Shown here piece by piece: positions 35,794 through 45,612 of a stretch of DNA of 64,000 nt. The position numbers were made by a program, and so were the translations under genes. The notes beneath the pieces were generated by a model. The model was given only the letters and a program-made list of their open reading frames with translations, had not been told where the DNA came from and ran no database searches. Numbering within the stretch: position 1 is the stretch's first letter; every line of letters begins with the position of its first letter. The stretch is from Paenibacillaceae bacterium (GTDB lineage: Bacteria > Bacillota > Clostridia > Lachnospirales > Lachnospiraceae), in NCBI GenBank assembly GCA_015057705.1, contig SVDU01000001.1:372001-436000 (forward strand), given 5' to 3'.

Positions 35794-37431
35794 TTGGAGG
35801 AAGTACAGGAGCAGGAAGAAAAAAAGCGTATCCATAATTCGGTTGTCATTAAAACCATATCAGAGGACCGTGTAGCTATTATGGAAAGCAAAGCGGTTGA
35901 TGAAGATGAATTTCATGGACTGTATGAAGATGGGGCTGTTTTGGAACCGCTTTATAATCCGGAGCAGTTAACCCGGCTTTCCGAAAACAGCGATATCCTA
36001 CAGCAATGCATAGATGCGTATAAGACTAATATTGTGGGTTTTGGTGTAGACTTTGATTATGATATTGATGTGGATAAGCAGAATGAGAGCATTCAATCAG
36101 CTCTTGATAAAGAATGGACTAAGTATGAAAACTTCTTTAAATTCTGCAATTTTGATGAAAGCTATACAGAAATCATGAAAAAGGTTGTTGATGATAGGGA
36201 GCGTATCGGTTGGGGAACCTTAGAGGTTATAGAAGATGCTGTTGGCAGACCTGCAGGGCTGGAACATATACCGGCGCATAAAGTACGCTTATGTAAAAGG
36301 GAGAGGAAAGCCATTTCAGTAAAAACAATGGTTCCCAATGACAATGGAGAATTGATCGAAATTACTATCATGAAAAAATTCAGGAAGTTTGTTCAGATCG
36401 TGGATAGCCGGAAGGTATTCTTTAAAGAATTTGGAGATCCGAGAACATTGAATTGTAAAACAGGGTTGCATGATGAAGCCGCTGCGGATGAAGACAAAGC
36501 CACAAGCATTATCTTTTTTAATATCTATTGTCCTTATACACCCTATGGTTTACCGAGGTACATAGGTCAGCTACTTAATGTTCAGGGAAACAGGAAGGCC
36601 GAAGAACTTAATTATACTTATTTCATGGACGGCAGGCATATGCCAATGGCCATCATTGTAGAAAATGGAAAGTTGACAGATGAATCTATTCAAAATATAT
36701 CCAATTCTAAAGGAGATAAAGCCAGGCATAAATATTTGATTCTGGAAGCTGAGGGAGCTGAAAAGACAGTATCAATAGGTGATGATGATGAAAAATCAAA
36801 GGTGAACATTCGGTTTGAGAAGCTTGCGGAAATGTTGGAAAAGGATGGACTGTTTCAAGATTACTGTAAAAATAATCGTGATAAAATTCGATCCGCTTTT
36901 CGATTGCATCCGATATATACCGGAGAGAGTCAGGACTACACCAGAGCCACAGCTGATACTGCAAGGCAGGTCACAGAAGAGCAGGTGTTCCAACCGGAGC
37001 GGGAGGACATCGCTTTCAAATTTAACAACACTCTTAAGCGAGTACTGGAAATAAACCAGGTAAGCATGAAATTTGTGGCTCCTACCATATCGGATAAGGC
37101 AGAGATTGCTACAGCTATTGCACCTTATGTACAGGCCGGCGCGGCATCACCGAATATGCTTATAGATGCCCTGGGAGATCTGCTTGGCAAGTCATTTGAG
37201 CCTTTTGAGGGTGAATGGGCTGATAAGCCCTTACAATTATTGCTTAAGGAAATGGAACTGGAAGCAAGTCAGAGTAATGGATATGGAAGTGAAGAACAAA
37301 TAAATAATGGTTCTGTAGGGCAGGAAAATGACCAGAATACTATAGAAAAGTCTGAAAGCATTGAAAGTATAGTCGGGATATTAAAAGGCTTGCAAATAGC
37401 AATAGAGGAGGCGCTTACAGATGAAGCCTAA
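35794..37431 (+). CDS. Portal protein
   Basis: 545 residues from TTG 35794 (GGAAGGAGG upstream). PBSX-type portal: PLYNPEQLTRLSENSDILQQCI at about 48-69, YCPYTPYGLPRYIGQLLNVQG in the middle and a C-terminal helical crown. It forms the dodecameric ring at the head vertex, next to the terminase in gene order. Confidence 0.88.
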   Translation: MEEVQEQEEKKRIHNSVVIKTISEDRVAIMESKAVDEDEFHGLYEDGAVLEPLYNPEQLTRLSENSDILQQCIDAYKTNIVGFGVDFDYDIDVDKQNESIQSALDKEWTKYENFFKFCNFDESYTEIMKKVVDDRERIGWGTLEVIEDAVGRPAGLEHIPAHKVRLCKRERKAISVKTMVPNDNGELIEITIMKKFRKFVQIVDSRKVFFKEFGDPRTLNCKTGLHDEAAADEDKATSIIFFNIYCPYTPYGLPRYIGQLLNVQGNRKAEELNYTYFMDGRHMPMAIIVENGKLTDESIQNISNSKGDKARHKYLILEAEGAEKTVSIGDDDEKSKVNIRFEKLAEMLEKDGLFQDYCKNNRDKIRSAFRLHPIYTGESQDYTRATADTARQVTEEQVFQPEREDIAFKFNNTLKRVLEINQVSMKFVAPTISDKAEIATAIAPYVQAGAASPNMLIDALGDLLGKSFEPFEGEWADKPLQLLLKEMELEASQSNGYGSEEQINNGSVGQENDQNTIEKSESIESIVGILKGLQIAIEEALTDEA

Positions 37432-38470
37432 GAGAAGAGCAGTTCTTCTATCCATAGTAAAATCAATCGAAGGAGTGCTTGAAAAAATAGATAAGGAAAA
37501 TGAGGTATTCATAAATTCCTTTGATAACCTGACGAAAGAACAAAAGAAAATTGCATTAAAGGGATTGGAAGAGCTTGTGAAAAAACTCCAGGCTTTTTTT
37601 ATTGCTCAAAAAAAGGATTACATAAAGGCCATGAAAGAGCTGCCTGCTTATCTTAAAAAGCGTAAGATCAAGTACCGGATAAACATAAAAAAGGCAGATG
37701 GCATTCCGGATGATATTTTAGACCAGTTTGTTGAAGTGATAACGGATTTTGTTTTTGCAAATGACAAACGGAGAATAGAGCAGTTGGAGGAAATATATGC
37801 TGCGTATTCTGGTTCAGTATTCCCTGGGGTTGCTGAGATATGTGCCCGGTCCGTTGAAGGTTCTAAGCTTGGAAATGAACTGACATTGACAGATATGGCG
37901 GTAAAATGGTTGGAACAGCACAAGATTAAATTTGCACAGGAAGTTACAGAATCTACCCACAATTCAGTTATAAGGTCCTTGAAAAATACACTCACTGGTG
38001 CCAATGGAATCATAAGCGGTTCAGAGGACTTGATTTCTGTTCTACCGGATTTTTTTAAACAAACAGGACTGAAGCAGAAAAGCAAAAACCTTACCAGTGT
38101 TACTGATGTTGACCTTTATAACAAAATGTCCCAGGAGATCGAACAGCAGGCATGCTTTGAACATTACAGAGCCAGGAGGATAGCCAGAACAGAAACTATA
38201 AATGCCACGAATTCGGCAACTCTTGAGGGGTGGAGGCAAAGTGACGTAATAGGCGGTAAGCAATGGGTATGTGCCATGAGTGATAACAGCAGGAAATCTC
38301 ATAAAAAAGCTAACGGCCAGATTGTGGATGTTGATAAACCTTTTATGGTTGATGGTGAAAAACTCATGCATCCGGGAGATACCTCTATGGGAGCCAGTGC
38401 TGAAAATGTTATAAACTGCCGTTGTACCATGAAATCCGTACTGAAATATAAGATGAAAGGGAGGGGATAG
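37421..38470 (+). CDS. Minor head protein (SPP1 gp7/Mu F-like)
   Basis: 349 residues. The C-terminal half carries the Mu F/SPP1 gp7 morphogenesis domain: RARRIARTETINATNSATLEGW and ASAENVINCRCTM. Overlaps the portal gene by 11 bases; GAGGAGG ribosome site. It is expected inside or on the prohead near the portal. Confidence 0.87.
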   Translation: MKPKRRAVLLSIVKSIEGVLEKIDKENEVFINSFDNLTKEQKKIALKGLEELVKKLQAFFIAQKKDYIKAMKELPAYLKKRKIKYRINIKKADGIPDDILDQFVEVITDFVFANDKRRIEQLEEIYAAYSGSVFPGVAEICARSVEGSKLGNELTLTDMAVKWLEQHKIKFAQEVTESTHNSVIRSLKNTLTGANGIISGSEDLISVLPDFFKQTGLKQKSKNLTSVTDVDLYNKMSQEIEQQACFEHYRARRIARTETINATNSATLEGWRQSDVIGGKQWVCAMSDNSRKSHKKANGQIVDVDKPFMVDGEKLMHPGDTSMGASAENVINCRCTMKSVLKYKMKGRG

Positions 38471-38472
38471 CC

Positions 38473-38925
38473 TTGGGTGATGTTATTTCAACTGTCATAC
38501 CAATTGCCAAGGTGGATACTGTGACCAAGACAGTAATTGGTGTGGTTTACAAAGCGTCAAAGACGTTTGATGCCAATGGGAAACCATTAGACAATATTGA
38601 CTCTCATGGAAATTGGGCAACTGTGGAAGAAGTAAAAAAAGCTTGCCATAATTTTAATAAAAAGCTGCAGCAAAAGAAACTTATAGGAAAGGTCGGAATT
38701 GATAAGCAGCACAATGAAAAGCCGGGATACGGAGTTGTAATTGAAAGCTATATTGCAATGTCTGATATACCGGATATTAATGCTTCCCAAGGTGACTGGG
38801 TGGCTGCTGTTGAGGTTACCGACAATGAATGCTGGAAGGAGATTGAGAAAGGTGAAATCGAAGGTTTTTCTATTGGCGGAACTGCAAAGATAGATACATC
38901 GAAAGGAGGTGAAAAAGGTGATTAA
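38473..38925 (+). CDS. XkdF-like head protein
   Basis: 150 residues from TTG 38473 (GGGAGGGG upstream). VVYKASKTFDANGKPLDN and NIDSHGNWATVEEVKKACHNF are typical of the PBSX XkdF N-terminal domain. The next gene overlaps by eight bases and may supply the rest of the XkdF function. Confidence 0.75.
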   Translation: MGDVISTVIPIAKVDTVTKTVIGVVYKASKTFDANGKPLDNIDSHGNWATVEEVKKACHNFNKKLQQKKLIGKVGIDKQHNEKPGYGVVIESYIAMSDIPDINASQGDWVAAVEVTDNECWKEIEKGEIEGFSIGGTAKIDTSKGGEKGD

Positions 38926-39889
38926 AAAAATTATGAAAGCGGCAAAGCAGCCTGAAATCATACCTGGGGAAATGAGTGATATGGATATCGACATGATTTC
39001 CCTGGTGAGAAAAGGAGCAAACGGTCAGAAAATTCAGATTTATAAGTCTGATGATTCAGATGAAACAGAAGGTGATGAGGAAGCACAAGGTCTTCTGGAG
39101 GTCTTGAAATTTTATTTCAATAAAGGGAAAGTGCAAAAGGCAGATGAAGCAGCAAAACCGGCAGCGAAAATCCCCAAAAAGACCTTTTCCAGTATGATGG
39201 CTGTAAACGATATCACAGAAAACATGTGGAGAGCGAATGACACATTACGCTCTGTTATGCGTGATATTATCAACAATGAAGAAATTACTGATAAGAAGGC
39301 AGCGTTATTGCAGGCTGTTGATGAATATTCCGCCTATATGAAAGACAAGGTGAATGTTTCAACAATAGCCAAGAGCGCGGCCTTTTTTGATGTTCCGGAA
39401 TCTGTTATTGAAAAGGCTGGGAAGAAAGTCTCCTCAAAAAATTTAACTGCACTTAGGGATGCACAAAAGGCTTTGTCAGCAGTTATTGAGGAAGCGGAAG
39501 GACCAAAGAATCCGGAAGATGATCCGGATGAAGAAAAAAACAAGGAAGGCAACGAGAAACCTGGTGGTGAGAAGGAGGATGGAGAAGTGAAAAAAGAAGA
39601 ATTGACTAATGTTATGAAAGAAGCTCTGGAGGATATCTTAAAGCCAATTGCAGAAAGGCTTGACAAGATTGAAAAGTCAGATACAGATGTGACTGAAGAG
39701 GAAGAAGCTGCAGAGGGAAATATTGCAGAGGTTGTAAAATCTGCAATATCAGAAGCCGTTAAACCAATTAATGAGAGACTTGAAAAGATTGAGAAATCCC
39801 GTGCCCTGCCCCGTAGTAAAGAAGGTGATGAACCGAATCAGGTTCAGAAATCGGAGGCAGGTATATATGACGGTTTTTTCGTTGAATAA
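38918..39889 (+). CDS. Head scaffold/XkdF C-terminal-like protein
   Basis: 323 residues from GTG 38918, with AAAGGAGG 8 bases upstream (another GTG at 38909 is too close to that site). The first 40 residues (MDIDMISLVRKGANGQKI) match the second part of XkdF. Long Glu/Lys-rich coiled segments (about 215-245) are scaffold-like. It precedes the capsid gene, the usual scaffold position. Confidence 0.7.
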   Translation: MIKKIMKAAKQPEIIPGEMSDMDIDMISLVRKGANGQKIQIYKSDDSDETEGDEEAQGLLEVLKFYFNKGKVQKADEAAKPAAKIPKKTFSSMMAVNDITENMWRANDTLRSVMRDIINNEEITDKKAALLQAVDEYSAYMKDKVNVSTIAKSAAFFDVPESVIEKAGKKVSSKNLTALRDAQKALSAVIEEAEGPKNPEDDPDEEKNKEGNEKPGGEKEDGEVKKEELTNVMKEALEDILKPIAERLDKIEKSDTDVTEEEEAAEGNIAEVVKSAISEAVKPINERLEKIEKSRALPRSKEGDEPNQVQKSEAGIYDGFFVE

Positions 39890-39904
39890 GGAGGGAAAGA
39901 GAGC

Positions 39905-40828
39905 ATGAACAACAGAACATTATTATCAAAAGCAGCGGTAGATACTTCAACGCTGGGAACTGGCGGCAAAATGAATGCGGAGCAGTCCACTCAGTTTATT
40001 ACTTTTATGAAAGACTATTCTGTATTTTTAAGATCGGTTGATTTTATCACTATGCAGACCACCAGACGTGTATTGGAATATGGTGATATTTCAAGGAGAA
40101 ATATGCGTAAGGCAAAAGAAAATCAGGATAACCCGGCAACGGGCAGCTTCTCAACCAAACAGAGGGAGCTGAATGCGGTTGGTGTAATCATGCCTTACGA
40201 TATTACTTTCCAGTTCATGAAGGAAAATATCGAAAAAGGAAACATCAATACAACTCTTGCTCAGCTGTTTGCCCAGCAGTTCGCAAATGACACCATTGAT
40301 CTTGCTTTCAATGGCAATGAAACCTCAACTGATGATTTCCTGAATATCAATAACGGTTGGGTTGCCATAGGGGAAGCAGATGGCGGAACCCATAAAATTG
40401 ATAATGCAGGAATTACATCAAAAAGGGAACTTTTTAAAACGCTGCTCGGAGCTGTACCGAGCAAATACTTTCAGATGTATCAGCAGGAAGATAAGAGCCT
40501 CCTTAAGCTCCTGGTGTCTCATAATGTCAACCGAGAGTATAAGGAAGAACTGACAGAAAGAAACACGGCTCTTGGTGACAGTCTTCTGATCAGCGGCAAT
40601 CATGTGGCCTATGATGGATTTGAAATTATCCCGGTGGGCTTCCTTTCTGATGATGTACAGATGGTTACTCCACTGAAAAACCTGGCCTATGGCGTATATG
40701 GAGGAAACATTGAGACTTATCATGATGTTGTACCAAGAAAAACACGCCATGAGTATACATTACTTGCTGACTTTGATTTTGAAATCCATAATCCTGATGT
40801 ACTGGTTATGGGAAATAAGAGAACCTGA
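39905..40828 (+). CDS. Major capsid protein
   Basis: 307 residues, HK97 fold of the P2/PBSX XkdG type: FITFMKDYSVFLRSVDFITMQ near the start, VIMPYDITFQFMKENIEKGN, and the C-terminal RHEYTLLADFDFEIHNPD. GAGGGAAAG ribosome site. The surrounding coding sequence is the most codon-regular of the module, as expected for the most abundant virion protein. Confidence 0.88.
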   Translation: MNNRTLLSKAAVDTSTLGTGGKMNAEQSTQFITFMKDYSVFLRSVDFITMQTTRRVLEYGDISRRNMRKAKENQDNPATGSFSTKQRELNAVGVIMPYDITFQFMKENIEKGNINTTLAQLFAQQFANDTIDLAFNGNETSTDDFLNINNGWVAIGEADGGTHKIDNAGITSKRELFKTLLGAVPSKYFQMYQQEDKSLLKLLVSHNVNREYKEELTERNTALGDSLLISGNHVAYDGFEIIPVGFLSDDVQMVTPLKNLAYGVYGGNIETYHDVVPRKTRHEYTLLADFDFEIHNPDVLVMGNKRT

Positions 40829-40842
40829 TAGGAGGGAACTTT

Positions 40843-41226
40843 ATGGGAAGAAAAGTAGAAGATAATCATAAGGTTGTAGTTGAAAATGAAAGCCCGGCTA
40901 CAGATCTGATTCAACAGCAGGAAGAATTCACGTTTGAAGAAGAACCTGCGGCCGAACCGGAATCCAAAGAACCGGTTCAGCAGGAAGAGCCAGTAACCGA
41001 ACCGGCCTCGGCATCAGAACCAGAAAAGAAAGAAGAGGAGAAAAAGGAAGAGCAGATACAGGAAGAGCAACCTAAGAAGAAACAGGCAGAATACTGGTTG
41101 ATTCTCACAGGTGCGGCTTCCTATACTGGCTGCGGAATGCGTTTCTTTAAGAATCAGCCGACACTTGTTACGGATGACACAGCATGCAAAAAGCTTCTTT
41201 CTACAGGGCTTTTTGTATTGAAATAA
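40843..41226 (+). CDS. Head-associated protein with Glu/Pro-rich N-terminus
   Basis: 127 residues. Residues 20-78 are a disordered PEEP-rich repeat; the last 40 (GAASYTGCGMRFFKNQPTLV) form a small folded domain. It follows the capsid gene by 14 bases (GGAGGGAAC) and its stop overlaps the next ATG. Possibly a head decoration or neck protein. Confidence 0.6.
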   Translation: MGRKVEDNHKVVVENESPATDLIQQQEEFTFEEEPAAEPESKEPVQQEEPVTEPASASEPEKKEEEKKEEQIQEEQPKKKQAEYWLILTGAASYTGCGMRFFKNQPTLVTDDTACKKLLSTGLFVLK

Positions 41227-41597
41227 TGGAAGCGTATCTGACTGCCAATGATTTGAAAGCAGGCGGAGAATTTGAAGGTGTTGTGTTGGAAGAGGACATG
41301 GAGCAGTTATCTGATAAAACTCTGGAAAATCTGCTGAAAACAGGGAAGGAACTGATTGACGCATACTGCGGTATCTCATTTGATGATAAGATTCCCAATA
41401 TGGTTAAGGTAGTAAATGCTCAGCTGGTCCCAGCTCTAATCCAGGATGATACCAAAAACAGTGAAAGTGTGGACGGATATTCTTATCAGAATAATCTGTC
41501 TGCCTTTTCCTCTATACTTTCAAAGCTTGATTTTCTGGTAATTGGTGGAAAAACAATTTCGGAGCGTAAAAGAAGCGTAAGGGCAAGGGTGATCTGA
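41226..41597 (+). CDS. Head-tail connector protein
   Basis: 123 residues from ATG 41226, which overlaps the upstream stop by one base (TAATG). Position and helical composition fit the gp6/gp15-type adaptor of the neck. The sequence match is weak. Confidence 0.65.
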   Translation: MEAYLTANDLKAGGEFEGVVLEEDMEQLSDKTLENLLKTGKELIDAYCGISFDDKIPNMVKVVNAQLVPALIQDDTKNSESVDGYSYQNNLSAFSSILSKLDFLVIGGKTISERKRSVRARVI

Positions 41598-41598
41598 T

Positions 41599-41940
41599 GT
41601 GAGTATAGGAAGAATGCTGATTCATAAATGCAATATCTATAAGCATGGTAATGAAAAAATCGGAAACTTTACTAAAAAAGTACCTAATATGAAAGCCTAT
41701 GAAAACCAAAGGTGTAGATTTATCCGGAAAAATTCAACTAATACAGAAGAAAATGGACGGGTAAAGGTAAATACATACTATGTTCTTATGCTTCCCAAAA
41801 GTGTATCAGTTGAAAATGGGAACATTGTTTGCTGGATAGACAAAAAGGGGAAAGAGACATACCGTTTTAAGGTTGAAGAGCCATATTCTCCATCCGGAAA
41901 ATACAATCGTGTTTCAATAGAACGGGAAAGTGAGGCGTAA
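41599..41940 (+). CDS. Head-tail joining protein (XkdH-like)
   Basis: 113 residues from GTG 41599. Beta-rich; MLIHKCNIYKH...TYRFKVEEPYSPSGKYNRVSIE has the pattern of SPP1 gp16/XkdH stoppers that close the neck. GTG start a base after the previous stop. Confidence 0.7.
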   Translation: MSIGRMLIHKCNIYKHGNEKIGNFTKKVPNMKAYENQRCRFIRKNSTNTEENGRVKVNTYYVLMLPKSVSVENGNIVCWIDKKGKETYRFKVEEPYSPSGKYNRVSIERESEA

Positions 41941-41943
41941 GAC

Positions 41944-42555
41944 ATGGAAGATGGGCTTTTTATTGATGGGTTAAATGAACTTGAAAAAAAGCTATTAAAA
42001 GCCGCTCAAAAGAATATGCCTGAGGTTATTCAGAACATTCTTGACACATTAGGAGAAGTTCTTATAAATGAGGCAAAAGATGTGCTGCAGAATGATGGAA
42101 GGCCGCATGCCAGGTATGCCAAAAAGACCAGGACGGTATCCAAAGGAAAAAATAAAGGAAAGACCAGGAATTATCTCCAGTTCAAAGGAACTGTCAATAC
42201 AAATGCGATTGATTCGGGATTGTTATGGAATTCCTTGTCCAGAGGCAGCGCCGGTAATATATGGACCTTTTCAGGAAAAGCCGGGAAGTTTACTTTGTGT
42301 GTCGGATCCAGTGTCAAATATGCCAGATACATCAATGATGGATATAAGGCAAAAAAGCATTGGGTACCTGGTACCATTGATGGCAGAGGAAAGTTCATAT
42401 ATCAGAAAGGTGCAAAAACCGGTATTATGGTTCATTCACATACTTATAAAGGTGTCAGGTACTTTGATATGGGCTTTGAAGAAATGCAGAAAGCTGCTCC
42501 GGAGGTCATAAGATACGAACTGGATAAGTTTAAGGAGGCCTTTGATAATGGATAA
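41944..42555 (+). CDS. Tail completion protein (HK97 gp10/XkdI-like)
   Basis: 203 residues. GLNELEKKLLKAAQKNMPEV at the start and the C-terminal YFDMGFEEMQKAAPEVIRYEL fit the gp10/XkdI tail-completion family. Overlaps the next gene by eight bases. Confidence 0.75.
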   Translation: MEDGLFIDGLNELEKKLLKAAQKNMPEVIQNILDTLGEVLINEAKDVLQNDGRPHARYAKKTRTVSKGKNKGKTRNYLQFKGTVNTNAIDSGLLWNSLSRGSAGNIWTFSGKAGKFTLCVGSSVKYARYINDGYKAKKHWVPGTIDGRGKFIYQKGAKTGIMVHSHTYKGVRYFDMGFEEMQKAAPEVIRYELDKFKEAFDNG

Positions 42556-43054
42556 TTTACCGTTGCCAGAAAATAGGGCACTTTCGGATATTGTAAAAGA
42601 AGTTTTTGGTGATATCATGCAGTACCAAATAGATGTTCCTGAAAAATTTAAACGACCTTGTTTTCTTTTTATAAATCCGGATAAATCAACAAAAACTGAA
42701 GAACTAACAAAAACGTTGTATAAGGAAACGAAAACATATGAAATTTACATGTATTGTGCAGAAGATGATGTTGACAGTTTGACATTGAATAAAGAAAAAC
42801 TGATAGATTATCTTATGGGTTTGAAAAAGATACCAATACCAGATACAGAACGCTTTTTCACCATTGAAAGGGTTGCTGCAGATACCGATGATGTAAATTC
42901 TATGGTAGCCTTTATGATTGAGGTCTCCAGGGTGAGATCCCGGAGTTTAAGACGTAATCCGGTACCCAAGATACAGCATATTGTGAATAAAGTCAGTATT
43001 GAAGGGAGGAAAGCAGTAGAAGATGAACAGCAAAGCGGAATTCAGTCTGGATGA
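42548..43054 (+). CDS. Tail terminator-like protein (XkdJ-like)
   Basis: 168 residues from ATG 42548 (AAGGAGG 7 bases upstream; a TTG at 42542 is less favourable). ALSDIVKEVFGDIMQYQ and the beta-sheet FFTIERVAADTDDVNSMVAFMIEV fit tail terminators, which cap the finished tail and join it to the head. Confidence 0.7.
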   Translation: MDNLPLPENRALSDIVKEVFGDIMQYQIDVPEKFKRPCFLFINPDKSTKTEELTKTLYKETKTYEIYMYCAEDDVDSLTLNKEKLIDYLMGLKKIPIPDTERFFTIERVAADTDDVNSMVAFMIEVSRVRSRSLRRNPVPKIQHIVNKVSIEGRKAVEDEQQSGIQSG

Positions 43055-43199
43055 GATATGCCAGAATTCAAAGGAGCTTTTAGGAGTCTATCCGGAAGTG
43101 ATTTATGGAGCTCTTTTTACTTGTGATAAGAAAGAGAAATATTCCCTAGGAGAAGTGAGCCAGGCAATTGATGAATTTCTAAAAAAGGAGGTAAGGTAA
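43023..43199 (+). CDS. YqzN/YkzM-like small phage protein
   Basis: 58 residues starting MNSKAEFSLDEI, with YGALFTCDKKEKYSLGEVSQAIDEFLKKEV at the end. The size and position directly before the sheath gene match YqzN/YkzM of PBSX and skin. It overlaps the previous gene by 32 bases; GAGGAAAG is the ribosome site. Function unknown. Confidence 0.7.
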   Translation: MNSKAEFSLDEICQNSKELLGVYPEVIYGALFTCDKKEKYSLGEVSQAIDEFLKKEVR

Positions 43200-43200
43200 C

Positions 43201-44622
43201 ATGTCAAGTGGAACATGGAAACCGGGTGAAAGTAAGGAACGTACCGGATTATATAACTGGTTTGTATCCTTGGCAGCATCCAGAATAGATGCTACTAAGA
43301 AAGGGGTTGTCGGTATCCCGATTAAGGCGGATTGGGGGCCTTGTAATCAGCTTACAATCTGTGAAGATGATTCAGCTATTATTTCCGCTTTTGGTACCGG
43401 CGGGACCGTATATTTAGCCCGGAGGGCTGCCAAGGGAGGGAAGCAATACAAACCATACCGGGTAATTTTATACCGTATGGCAACAGCCGAAGCAGAACAG
43501 GCAGTTGCTACTGTTGAAGGCAGTTTTAAGTTAATTGCCAAATACAAAGGTAGCAGAGGAAATCAGTTCAGGGCAGCTATCACAGAAAATATTCAGGATG
43601 AACAGTCAGTAAATCTTGCTATCTATGAAGGAAGTTCTATGATAAGCAAGTATACAGCAAAAAAGACAAATGTAAATGCTTTGGTTGCCGCTATAAACAG
43701 TGATGATGAATCTCTGGTGACTGCGGTCAAAACCGGTGATACAGAACTTGCGGTAACTGCATCCATATCCTTTTCTGGTGGTAATTCAGGAAGTGGTGTG
43801 AAGGTTGAGGATTACATAAGAGCTCTGGCAGCATTTGAAACCGCCTATCTAAATACAATCTCCATGGATGGTGTATGTGATGAATCATTGCTTACTACTG
43901 TGAAAAACTGGCAGAGCAGAGTATGGAATGCCGGGAAGATGATTCAGCTTGTCATTGGTGGGACACATGAAGATGATAAAGATCCGACCGTAGGGAATGC
44001 AAGGTCAAAAGCCTGCGATAACTACGGTATTATAAACGGTATTGTTGGCGGTATTGATGCTGCCGGCAATATGTACTGTTCGGCAGAAATGGCACCGCAG
44101 ATTGCCGGAGCAATAGCGGCGCTCCCCCTTAATAAAGCTATTACATATAAAGAGTTGGAAGATATTGTGAATGTTACAGCGGAATTGAGTGATACAGAAA
44201 TCCGTGAAGCCACAACTGCCGGCTCTTTTGTTCTGTTCAAAGATACTGATCCTGAAACCTTTGAGGTCACTGTCAAAGTTGAGAGAGGCATTAATACTTT
44301 TACCAGTTTCACAGCTGAAGCAGGGGAAAAACTCCGGAAAATAAAAGCTATTTCTACAATGGCGGCCATTGATTACGATATTGGACGTTACGCCATGAAA
44401 AATGTATTGGGGGAGTTGGATAACGATGGTGATGGCAGAGCAGCCTTGCTCAGTGGGATTTCCCAGTATCTTGAAACCCTGGCCGATCAGCACGTAATCA
44501 GTCCAGATATCCTTGTTGGGTTAAGTGAATCACTTGTCAGTGAAGGTGATACTGTTTATATGGAAACGCAGGCCCTGACAATTGATAAGATTGAACAGAT
44601 CTTTAATAAGGTCTTTCTGTAA
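43201..44622 (+). CDS. Contractile tail sheath protein (XkdK-like)
   Basis: 473 residues. SLAASRIDATKKGVVGIPI (N-terminal), AVKTGDTELAVTASISFSGGNSG, and the C-terminal VERGINTFTSFTAEAGEKLRKIKAI...DNDGDGRAALLSGISQYLETLA are sheath hallmarks. This shows the phage is a myovirus. AAGGAGGTAAG precedes the ATG. Confidence 0.92.
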   Translation: MSSGTWKPGESKERTGLYNWFVSLAASRIDATKKGVVGIPIKADWGPCNQLTICEDDSAIISAFGTGGTVYLARRAAKGGKQYKPYRVILYRMATAEAEQAVATVEGSFKLIAKYKGSRGNQFRAAITENIQDEQSVNLAIYEGSSMISKYTAKKTNVNALVAAINSDDESLVTAVKTGDTELAVTASISFSGGNSGSGVKVEDYIRALAAFETAYLNTISMDGVCDESLLTTVKNWQSRVWNAGKMIQLVIGGTHEDDKDPTVGNARSKACDNYGIINGIVGGIDAAGNMYCSAEMAPQIAGAIAALPLNKAITYKELEDIVNVTAELSDTEIREATTAGSFVLFKDTDPETFEVTVKVERGINTFTSFTAEAGEKLRKIKAISTMAAIDYDIGRYAMKNVLGELDNDGDGRAALLSGISQYLETLADQHVISPDILVGLSESLVSEGDTVYMETQALTIDKIEQIFNKVFL

Positions 44623-44641
44623 GAAGGGAGTGTTATAAGAC

Positions 44642-45073
44642 ATGGATGAAACCAAAGTTATAAATGGCTCTTACGGTGAGTGCCATTGTGAAGGAAAGTG
44701 GCTAACCAATATTTATAAAATGTCAGCAGATATTGAGCCTTCCTATGGTGATGTGAAAATGTCCGGTAGTCGATGGACCGGTCAGAAGTTACTTGGCTTA
44801 AAAGGCTCAGGAAGTATATCTGGATATAAAATCACATCAGAGTTGGTAAAGAATGTGGCAAGAATCACAGATGATCGGAAGTCAGAGTATGTAACTGAAC
44901 TGATTTCCAAGCTGGATGACCCGGAAGCGTATGGGTACGAGCGTGTCCGCCTGAAACATGTAAAGTTTTCAAAGATTCCTATTGTCGGTTGGGAAGTTGG
45001 TTCAATGGTGGAAGAAGAATGGCCATTTACCTTTGTTGGGGTGGAATGGTTGGATAAAATCGAAGAAAGTTAA
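44642..45073 (+). CDS. Tail tube protein (XkdM-like)
   Basis: 143 residues with the tube pattern VINGSYGECHCEGKW and WTGQKLLGLKGSGSISGYK. It polymerises into the inner tube under the sheath. Followed at once by a terminator-like hairpin. Confidence 0.9.
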   Translation: MDETKVINGSYGECHCEGKWLTNIYKMSADIEPSYGDVKMSGSRWTGQKLLGLKGSGSISGYKITSELVKNVARITDDRKSEYVTELISKLDDPEAYGYERVRLKHVKFSKIPIVGWEVGSMVEEEWPFTFVGVEWLDKIEES

Positions 45074-45078
45074 TATTT

Positions 45079-45103
45079 GCGGCTCTGCGGAGCCGCTATT
45101 TTT
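45079..45103 (+). terminator. Hairpin after the tail tube gene
   Basis: GCGGCTCTGCGGAGCCGC (45079-45096) followed by TATTTTT. It would lower expression of the downstream chaperone relative to the abundant sheath and tube. Confidence 0.75.
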
Positions 45104-45117
45104 GAAAGGAGCACATT

Positions 45118-45612
45118 ATGAAAGAAAATAAAGCAGGATATGAAAACTTAGAGGATATGCCGGCAGATGCCTATGTGGAGCCTGTCACACAGACAGACGA
45201 GGATTTGTTGGAAGCTCTCCTTGGAACTCCGGATGGAGATGAAAAAAAGGTATACATGAAACGGTTCAACTCTTATTTTACTGTAAAGGCAATTTCCTCA
45301 GAAGAATATGGTCAGCTTGAAAAGCGCTGCAAGTATCCGGTTAAGAATCCACGTACACACCAGATTGAGGAGAAAACCGATCAGGATAAATTATCCAGTA
45401 TGCTCATTTTAACAGCATGTACAAAGCCCATCTGGAATAACCCTAAGTTGCTTGCCAAATACAGCACAGAGGATCCGACTAAAGTAATCCGTAAAAGGTT
45501 GTTAATCGGTGAGATTTCACAGCTCACAGAGGCCATTATGGACGTCTCTGGATTTGACGATGGGATGGAAGCAATAAAAAACTCATTAGCCGAGGCGGAG
45601 AAGCAGCAATAA
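45118..45612 (+). CDS. Tail assembly chaperone (XkdN-like), zero-frame product
   Basis: 164 residues of the XkdN type (KKVYMKRFNSYFTVKAISSEEYGQLEKRC). Lies between tube and tape measure, the gpG position. Near its end, codons ..ATA AAA AAC.. form the slippery heptamer A AAA AAC at 45576-45582 in the zero frame. A ribosome slipping -1 there continues in an open frame to 45749. GAAAGGAG ribosome site. Confidence 0.87.
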   Translation: MKENKAGYENLEDMPADAYVEPVTQTDEDLLEALLGTPDGDEKKVYMKRFNSYFTVKAISSEEYGQLEKRCKYPVKNPRTHQIEEKTDQDKLSSMLILTACTKPIWNNPKLLAKYSTEDPTKVIRKRLLIGEISQLTEAIMDVSGFDDGMEAIKNSLAEAEKQQ